Source: JANPJV01 sp031425695
Lineage (GTDB): Bacteria; Pseudomonadota; Gammaproteobacteria; Xanthomonadales; SZUA-5
Length of the DNA stretch: 10,800 nucleotides
NCBI GenBank assembly: GCA_031425695.1
Contig: JANPJV010000269.1
Coordinates: 1-10,800, forward strand
Direction: 5' to 3'
The position numbers and the translations under genes are program-made. Positions 6,221 through 10,800 of the stretch are shown here, piece after piece (within the stretch, counting starts at the first letter, position 1; each line of letters starts with the position of its first letter). The notes under the pieces were generated by a model. The model ran no database searches. It worked only from the letters and a program-made list of their open reading frames with translations, and was not told where the DNA came from.

Positions 6221-6699
6221 GACCTGATGGCGGATGCCATTGCCTTGACCGAGCTCTTCGCGCGCTCGAGCTCGAGGCGCGCGCCCGCGAGCGCGTCGAC
6301 GCGTTCGTTGAGCGGATTGCCGGCGTGCCCACGCACCCACTGCCAGCGCACCTGGTGACGCGCCGCCTGCACCGCCAGGCGCTCCCACAGGTCCTGGTTG
6401 ACGACAGGCTTGCCGGCGGCGGTCTTCCAGCCGCGCTTGATCCACTGCGGCAACCACTCACTGATGCCCTTGCACACATATTGTGAGTCCGAATGCACGG
6501 TGACCGTGCAACTGCGCGACAGCGCCTCCAGACTGCCGATCGCGGCCATCAGCTCCATGCGGTTATTGGTCGTGGCCGGCTCGTAACCGGTGAGCTCGCG
6601 CTCCTTGCCCTTGCACATCAGCAACGCCGCCCAAGATCCAGGGCCCGGGTTGCCGGAGCAGGCGCCGTCGCAATAGACGATCACGGTTTCATCCGGCAC
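6217..6699 (-). CDS. rnhA: Ribonuclease HI
   Basis: The enzyme cuts the RNA strand of RNA-DNA hybrids, removing primers and R-loops. From GTG 6699 it is 160 residues. All active-site residues are visible: Asp11 in YCDGACSGNPGPG, Glu49 in NNRMELMAA, Asp71 in HSDSQYV, His125 in RGHAGN and Asp135 in NERVDALA. The GTG start is preferred because a GGGAG site lies about 8-9 bases upstream and the usual family N-terminus then follows directly. An ATG at 6744 would add 15 Pro-rich residues unlike the family. The gene overlaps the 3' end of the methyltransferase frame (stop at 6689-6691) and the dnaQ start by ATGA, so the three look like one transcript. Confidence 0.95.
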   Translation of the reverse strand: MPDETVIVYCDGACSGNPGPGSWAALLMCKGKERELTGYEPATTNNRMELMAAIGSLEALSRSCTVTVHSDSQYVCKGISEWLPQWIKRGWKTAAGKPVVNQDLWERLAVQAARHQVRWQWVRGHAGNPLNERVDALAGARLELERAKSSVKAMASAIRS

Positions 6700-7396
6700 G
6701 GCGCATGCTCCCGGCGGCGGCCATGACCCCGGTTCGCTGCGCACGGCGCCCGAGCGGGATCGAGATCACGGTCGATCCACGCTTGCGACCGCTGACGGCA
6801 TACAGGCTGCCGAGCCCCGGCCAGATCCGCCGGCCGAGCGCGTCGAAGCCCGTGCTCCAGCGATCCAGAATGGCGGCCGGCAGCGGCGGCCACCACAGCC
6901 GGTATTCAATCACGACGTCCTCCAGCCCCGCAGCACGCAGGAACCGCGCAACGCGCAGCGCACCGACGCTACAGGCGAAGCCGCGTCGACGTGCGTTGAG
7001 GCCAATCCAACCCCACGGATTGATGTCGGTCACGATCAGGTGTCCATCCTCCGCCAAGGTACGTACGGCCTCGTCGAGCAAGTCGCGCTAGGCCTCCGCC
7101 CCGAGCTCGCCGACCCGATCGAGCACGACCAGGCCCAGCGACTGGTCGTGCACCGGCAGTTCGCGCGCGCTGCCGATCAACGGGCCGCTGAGATCGAGAC
7201 CCTTCGCGCCCACGCGGACGTCGAAACGGGTGCGACCCGGACGTTCCACCACGCCCGAATCGTTCGGGGAAAAACGCATGGCGAGGCCCGCCGTGCGCTT
7301 CCACAGCGCTTCGATACAGGTATCACACTCGTGCTCGATGCGCGCCGCGAGGCGCGAGTCGAGCGACTCAAGCAAGCTGGAAGGGGCGGAATCCAT
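6689..7396 (-). pseudogene. YafS-like SAM-dependent methyltransferase interrupted by an in-frame TAG
   Basis: From the ATG at 7396 one frame of 236 codons runs to the stop at 6689-6691, broken only by TAG at 7088-7090 (codon 103). The two halves read as one protein: the first ends LGLVVLDRVGELGAEA, the second continues RDLLDEAVRTLAEDGHLIVTDINPWGW, matching the methyltransferase pattern in which a D-L-V acidic strand is followed by a helix and G-x-L-x-x-x-x-x-NPW. Like YafS it lacks a clear GxGxG motif. Position supports this identity: E. coli has yafS between gloB and rnhA. No other frame break is seen and both halves keep their codon use, so the stop is recent, a sequencing error, or read through. 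A restart at the ATG at 7081 would give only the C-terminal half. The role of YafS itself is poorly known. Confidence 0.75.
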
Positions 7397-7436
7397 GGCG
7401 CCGGAGTCTAGCGGTTGTGGCTCCGCTTCTGCTGTT

Positions 7437-7459
7437 GTGGGTCTGCGCTGTGCGCGGAC
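7437..7459 (+). repeat. Single REP element
   Basis: This 23-base copy begins GTGGG and folds as GTCTGCGC-TGT-GCGCGGAC. It is identical to the right-hand unit of the REPIN at 1820-1892 and is followed by CGCTC-like sequence shared with the copy after fabI. It lies just upstream of the methyltransferase start. Confidence 0.85.
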
Positions 7460-7523
7460 GCTCCTGAGCAAAAAACCAGATCAACCTCAAAGATCCACAG
7501 ATTGCTGGGATGGAAAGCGGATG

Positions 7524-7820
7524 CCGCAGATTAGAAGCAATCAGGCTGGTGGACTTCCTCCTCGCGGCTGATCAAGACCTGCGTGCAGCAGCCAGGGGTC
7601 CTTCGATCTTAATCAGCTTCTATCGGCTTTCCTGATTAGCGTAGAACCTCAGCTGGGCACGGCGGAAATGGCTTTGCTCCCCTCTCCCAGTGCTTTTTTG
7701 GGAGAGGGGTAGGGGGAGAGGGCCGCCTTTCTTGCGGCAAGAAGCGAAGTGCCCCTCTCCCGCAAGCTTCAGCTGAGGATCGACGCTAATCAGGTCCGCT
7801 TTTCAATGTGTAATCTGCGG
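7524..7820. mobile_element. MITE-like composite with nested inverted repeats
   Basis: An outer 10-bp perfect inverted repeat, CCGCAGATTA at 7524-7533 and TAATCTGCGG at 7811-7820, encloses 277 bases. Nested inside is a 25-bp inverted repeat at 7631-7655/7770-7794 with two mismatches, each arm running from CCTGATTAGCG to CTCAGCTG. Between the inner arms are a 10-bp perfect hairpin CCCCTCTCCC/GGGAGAGGGG (7679-7688/7700-7709), a further GGGGGAGAGGG with its complement CCCCTCTCCC at 7752-7761, and a GCCGC/GCGGC hairpin (7722-7726/7734-7738). No transposase is encoded. The structure suggests a non-autonomous element or a stack of smaller repeats inserted one into another. Confidence 0.6.
7679..7709 (+). 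terminator. Strong CTCTCCC/GGGAGAG hairpin inside the composite
   Basis: A perfect 10-bp stem (7679-7688/7700-7709) has an 11-base loop that contains TTTTTT. The T-run is in the loop, not after the stem, so this is not a standard intrinsic terminator. It is probably part of the repeat element. Confidence 0.35.
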
Positions 7821-7867
7821 ATGCTTTGATTTTGATCTTTCTTCCTTCCAGTGGGACGGCACCCAAA

Positions 7868-7896
7868 TTGACCGCAGCGCGGGGCTCTGCGACCAT
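7868..7896 (+). promoter_or_regulatory. Weak candidate promoter of gloB
   Basis: TTGACC at 7868-7873 is a good -35 match, but the hexamer 17 bases later (7891-7896, GACCAT) agrees at only three positions with the -10 consensus. A start would fall about 20 bases before the ATG at 7921. Confidence 0.2.
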
Positions 7897-7920
7897 CCGC
7901 GCCCGCTCGAGTACTTGCCG

Positions 7921-8682
7921 ATGTCGATTGCCCTGCCCGCCTTCGCCGATAACTACATCTGGCTGCTGCCGTGTTCGGCCGGTGTGGTGGTCGTCGATCC
8001 CGGGGCGGCGGATGGCGTGCTCGCCTATCTGCGTGCTTCGAATCTGCAGCTACACGCCATCCTGCTGACGCATCATCATCACGACCATGTTGGTGGCACG
8101 CCGGAACTGCTGGCGGCTTTTCCCCAGGCGCGGGTGATCGGCCCGCGCGATCGCCGCATCGCCACCATCACCGAAGCGGTCGGTGAGGGCGATGAGGTGC
8201 AACTCGGCGACGATCTGACGCTACGCGTGCTCGAGGTTCCGGGCCATACGCTCACCCATATCGCGTTCTACAGCGACACTGAGCTGTACTGCGGGGACAC
8301 TCTTTTCAGCCTCGGCTGTGGCCGGCTGTTCGAAGGCAGTCCGGCGCAGATGCTGGCGTCGCTGTCGCGCTTCGCCGCGCTCGATCCGAAGACGCGCGTC
8401 TATTGCGGTCATGAGTACACGCTCGCCAACGGGCGCTTCGCCAGCGTCGTCGAGCCGCAGAACCAGGCGCTGCCGGCTTACCTCGGAACCGTGCGCGCCC
8501 GGCGGGCGAGTGACCAGCCCAGCCTGCCTTCGGTGCTCGCCGACGAGCTCGACTGCAATCCCTTCCTGCGGGTCGATGCACCGGCGCTGATCGAAGCGGT
8601 CAGCGCGCGCGCCGGGCGCACGCTGGCCGACCGGGTCGAGGTGTTCGCGCAATTGCGCGCCTGGAAGGATGGGTTCGCATGA
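7921..8682 (+). CDS. gloB: Hydroxyacylglutathione hydrolase (glyoxalase II)
   Basis: The 253-residue metallo-beta-lactamase-fold enzyme hydrolyses S-D-lactoylglutathione to D-lactate and glutathione, the second step of methylglyoxal removal in the cytosol. Metal ligands are visible: THHHHDH at 50-56 (His51, His53, Asp55, His56), His109 in PGHT, Asp126 in CGDT and His164 in CGHE. The N-terminus ALPAFADNYIW and the segment CGDTLFSLGCGRLFEGS are typical of GloB, as is the C-terminal half that binds glutathione. The ATG at 7921 is chosen over the TTG at 7915 because it gives the family's usual start. The stop overlaps the mltD start as ATGA, so the two are cotranscribed and coupled. Next to it, divergently, lie the YafS-like gene and rnhA, as in E. 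coli. Confidence 0.96.
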   Translation: MSIALPAFADNYIWLLPCSAGVVVVDPGAADGVLAYLRASNLQLHAILLTHHHHDHVGGTPELLAAFPQARVIGPRDRRIATITEAVGEGDEVQLGDDLTLRVLEVPGHTLTHIAFYSDTELYCGDTLFSLGCGRLFEGSPAQMLASLSRFAALDPKTRVYCGHEYTLANGRFASVVEPQNQALPAYLGTVRARRASDQPSLPSVLADELDCNPFLRVDAPALIEAVSARAGRTLADRVEVFAQLRAWKDGFA

Positions 8683-9914
8683 TCCGCCGGCTCGGTTTCG
8701 CTCAGTGGGACTGCGCAGCGCGCGGTCTCGTTTGCTTTGTGCTGCTCGCGACGCTGGCAGCATGCGCCACCAACAAGCCGCCACCCGTGGCGGAGCCGAT
8801 GCCTGCTGCGCCGGTCGTGATCGCTCCGCCCGAACCAGCCGCACCGCCACCGCCCAAGCCACGTCCTCCCAAGCCGAAGCCGAAGGCTGTCGAGGAAGAT
8901 CTTTGGACGCGTTTTGCGCGTACACGGCATTGGCAGCCGTGCGTGCGCGATGCTGGGATTGATCGCTGGGTGTCACGTTATGCCGGTTCGCCGCAGCGCT
9001 TTGCCACCACGCTGGCGCCGTTGCTGCCGCTCATGGACTACGTGCTCACCCGCAGTGAGGCGCTCGGCCTGCCGGCTGAAGTGATGCTGGTGCCGATCGT
9101 CGAGAGCTATTACCGCCCGGATGCGCGCGGTCCCGGCGGCGCGCTGGGCCTGTGGCAGCTGATGCCCGATACCGGGACGCGCTTCGGCCTGCTGCGTCGC
9201 GGGTCCCGCGACGACCGCACCGATGTGCGCGCGTCGACCGCCGCGGCGCTACGCTTGCTGGTGCTCAACTCGGAAGCCTTTTCCGGTAATCCGAAACTGA
9301 TGTTCGCGGCCTACAACGCAGGCGCCTACCGCCTGCGCAAGGCACTCGGCGGTCGCGACCACCAGACCCTGACCTCGCTCGAGGGCCTCGGGCTCTCGCG
9401 AACCACCGAAGAGTACCTGTCCAAGATCAAGGCGCTGGGTTGCCTGCTCGGCGAGCCGGAACTCTTCAGTCTCGAATTGCCGGAAATACCGCCGCGCTCG
9501 CGCCTGATCGAGTTTACCCCGCCGTTCGCGATCGATCCGCGCGCCGTATCCGAGCGCATCGGCGTGCCGCAGGCGCAGTTGCGCAGCTGGAATGCCAGCG
9601 CCTTCGCCCAGGGTGCGGCCGATGCCGCGATGCCGTTGCTGATCCCGCAGGCGAGCGAGCCGGTGCTGAGCGCGGCGCTTGCGGGCGGCAGCCTCTCCAA
9701 GCACACGCCCAGTCCAGAGGTAGCGAGCACCGTGGCGGCACCGAGCGAGAAGCCGCAGGCAGCAGCGCGCACGCACCGTGTGGCTGCGGGTGACTCGCTT
9801 TGGGAGATCGCCAAACGCTATCGTGTCCGGCTCGCGGATCTGATGCGCTGGAACGCGCTCAACAAGCGCAGCGTATTGCGCATCGGCCAGCGCCTGCGGC
9901 TCGATCCACCTTGA
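8679..9914 (+). CDS. mltD: Membrane-bound lytic murein transglycosylase D
   Basis: The 411-residue lipoprotein cleaves peptidoglycan glycan strands to 1,6-anhydro ends from the periplasmic face of the outer membrane. The sequence shows a signal with lipobox LAAC (26-29, lipidated Cys29) and a Pro/Lys-rich linker (about 34-70) of the sort that reaches across the periplasm. The family 1 transglycosylase domain (about 110-260) has catalytic Glu142 in VPIVESYY, followed by GALGLWQLMP (154-163) and AYNAG (211-215). A single C-terminal LysM domain (about 365-408, HRVAAGDSLWEIAKRY ... IGQRL) binds peptidoglycan; E. coli MltD has two LysM repeats, so this form is shorter. The stretch 278-305 may be a degenerate LysM. 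It starts inside the gloB stop (ATGA) and is followed closely by fabI. Confidence 0.95.
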   Translation: MIRRLGFAQWDCAARGLVCFVLLATLAACATNKPPPVAEPMPAAPVVIAPPEPAAPPPPKPRPPKPKPKAVEEDLWTRFARTRHWQPCVRDAGIDRWVSRYAGSPQRFATTLAPLLPLMDYVLTRSEALGLPAEVMLVPIVESYYRPDARGPGGALGLWQLMPDTGTRFGLLRRGSRDDRTDVRASTAAALRLLVLNSEAFSGNPKLMFAAYNAGAYRLRKALGGRDHQTLTSLEGLGLSRTTEEYLSKIKALGCLLGEPELFSLELPEIPPRSRLIEFTPPFAIDPRAVSERIGVPQAQLRSWNASAFAQGAADAAMPLLIPQASEPVLSAALAGGSLSKHTPSPEVASTVAAPSEKPQAAARTHRVAAGDSLWEIAKRYRVRLADLMRWNALNKRSVLRIGQRLRLDPP

Positions 9915-9944
9915 ACGTAGATTGTCATTCGCGGAGTTGATCAA

Positions 9945-10739
9945 ATGGGTTTCTTGACCGGAAAACGTGCACTCATCACGGGCATCGCAAGCGGCCGCTC
10001 GATTGCCTGGGGCATTGCGCAAGCGATGCATCGGGAGGGCGCGGAACTCGCGTTCACCTACCAGAGTGAGCGCCTGAAGGAACGTGTCGACGACGCCTCC
10101 GCGCAATTTGGCAACGGCCCGGTGCTGCCGATGGATGTCGCCGTCGAAGGGGATATCGAGCGCATGTTCGAGTCGCTCGGACAGACCTGGGATGGCCTCG
10201 ACATCGTCGTGCATTCGATCGGTTTCGCGCCGCGTGACCAGATCCAGGGTCGCTTCGTCGACGCGGTCACCCGCGAAGGCTTCAGCATCGCCCACGACAT
10301 CAGCGCCTACAGCTTCGCCGCGCTCGCCAAGGGTGCGCGCGGGATGATGAAAGGCCGCGAAGGTGCACTGCTGACCTTGAGCTATCTCGGGGCCGTGCGG
10401 GCAATGCCCAACTACAACGTCATGGGCCTGGCCAAGGCCTCGCTCGAAGCGTGCACCCGCTACCTGGCGCAAGATCTCGGCCCCGAAGGCATCCGCGTCA
10501 ATTGCATCTCGGCCGGCCCGATCAAGACGCTCGCCGCCGCCGGCATCGGCAACTTCCGCAAGATGCTCGACCACGTCGAAAAAACCGCTCCGATGCGCCG
10601 CAGCGTCAGCATCGAAGACGTCGGCAACGCCGCCGCCTTCCTCTGCTCAAACCTGGCCGCCGGCATCACTGGCGAAATCCTCTACGTCGACTCCGGCTAC
10701 AGCCATGTGGCCATGGGCGAGCTGGGCTCGACAAGCTGA
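9945..10739 (+). CDS. fabI: Enoyl-[acyl-carrier-protein] reductase (NADH)
   Basis: The 264-residue short-chain dehydrogenase family enzyme reduces the enoyl-ACP double bond in the last step of each fatty acid elongation cycle. Seen are the dinucleotide-binding segment ITGIASGRSIAWGIA (11-25), MDVAVEGDI (63-71), HSIGFAP (90-96), the catalytic SYLGAVRAMPNYNVMGLAKASLEA with Tyr147, Tyr157 and Lys164, and ISAGPIKTLAA (188-198) at the substrate loop. Length and motifs match E. coli FabI closely. Gly93, a position where E. coli triclosan-resistance changes occur, is the wild-type Gly. A GGAG site at 9933-9936 is 8 bases before the ATG. The gene begins 30 bases after mltD, so it may be read from the gloB promoter, although an internal promoter within mltD is possible. 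A REP follows 14 bases after its stop. Confidence 0.97.
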   Translation: MGFLTGKRALITGIASGRSIAWGIAQAMHREGAELAFTYQSERLKERVDDASAQFGNGPVLPMDVAVEGDIERMFESLGQTWDGLDIVVHSIGFAPRDQIQGRFVDAVTREGFSIAHDISAYSFAALAKGARGMMKGREGALLTLSYLGAVRAMPNYNVMGLAKASLEACTRYLAQDLGPEGIRVNCISAGPIKTLAAAGIGNFRKMLDHVEKTAPMRRSVSIEDVGNAAAFLCSNLAAGITGEILYVDSGYSHVAMGELGSTS

Positions 10740-10753
10740 AGGGCGCGCTTGTG

Positions 10754-10776
10754 GTGGGTCTGCGCTGCGCGCGGAC
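10754..10776 (+). repeat. REP element downstream of fabI
   Basis: This 23-base copy is identical to the left unit of the REPIN at 1820-1842 (head GTGGG, hairpin GTCTGCGC-TGC-GCGCGGAC). It lies 14 bases past the fabI stop. The sequence after it (GCTCTTGCCTTTC) resembles the spacer of the first REPIN, so an inverted partner may lie just beyond the window end. Confidence 0.85.
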
Positions 10777-10800
10777 GCTCTTGCCTTTCGGAGAGAAAAG

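Larger units (their letters stand above)
7397..7920. other. Repeat-filled divergent intergenic region upstream of gloB
   Basis: This 524-base gap contains no gene I can support. From left to right it holds a single REP (7437-7459), a repeat pair GATTGCT/AGCAATC (7500-7506/7536-7542), the MITE-like composite (7524-7820), and about 100 bases of unique sequence before gloB. It separates the minus-strand methyltransferase-rnhA-dnaQ set from the plus-strand gloB-mltD-fabI set, so it must carry both promoters. Confidence 0.6.

Noticed and set aside
5358..6479. Minus-strand Arg/Ala-rich open frame across dnaQ and rnhA
   Set aside because: It is an out-of-frame reading of dnaQ and rnhA, which have full sets of catalytic residues in their own frames.
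7088..7471. Separate small protein of 127 codons upstream of the TAG
   Set aside because: Its first 25 codons lie in the REP region and the rest is in the same frame as the downstream methyltransferase half, so it is better read as the front of one interrupted gene.
9249..10574. Minus-strand open frame of 441 codons opposite mltD and fabI
   Set aside because: It spans the antisense of two unrelated, clearly recognised genes and the gap between them.

Overview
The window is high-GC DNA from a gammaproteobacterium, most likely of the Xanthomonadales/Lysobacterales type (an inference, not proven). The support is the gene order mltD-gloB-methyltransferase-rnhA-dnaQ, which matches the E. coli mltD-gloB-yafS-rnhA-dnaQ neighbourhood, the GTGGG-headed REP elements between genes, and a FabI-type enoyl reductase. 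Most of the window is core chromosome. The left 0.67 kb and the intergenic gaps hold the unusual material.

Left end (1-672): no intact gene. Positions 26-257 form an uninterrupted run of abutting hairpins. Six of them share the loop AAAATT or AAAAGT while their stems all differ and remain paired. Just to the right (about 334-570, + strand) is a broken fragment of a phage/plasmid-type ParB-like protein. This ends before the terminator and gene of tRNA-Ser(CGA) on the minus strand (673-762). The layout resembles a decayed mobile element beside the 3' end of a tRNA gene.

Signalling pair (1097-3558): a PP2C-family Ser/Thr phosphatase (+) and a membrane-anchored Hanks-type Ser/Thr kinase (-) converge on a REPIN, a pair of inverted REP elements. 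The kinase keeps its catalytic residues but has no glycines in the P-loop and carries DLG in place of DFG. Upstream of it on the same strand is a secreted five-haem cytochrome related to the c554 family (3827-5137).

Replication/repair and cell-envelope block (5501-10739): on the minus strand, a YafS-like methyltransferase interrupted by an in-frame TAG, then rnhA and dnaQ, overlap one another and look translationally coupled. On the plus strand, gloB and mltD overlap by ATGA, followed 30 bases later by fabI. The two sets diverge from a 524-base gap (7397-7920) filled with a REP, a MITE-like composite with nested inverted repeats, and CTCTCCC/GGGAGAG hairpins. A fourth REP follows fabI.

The candidate for an undescribed element is the tandem hairpin array at 26-257. 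Its constant loops on covarying stems resemble the design of protein-titrating RNAs such as CsrB/RsmZ, though the loop motif here is different and its function is unknown.
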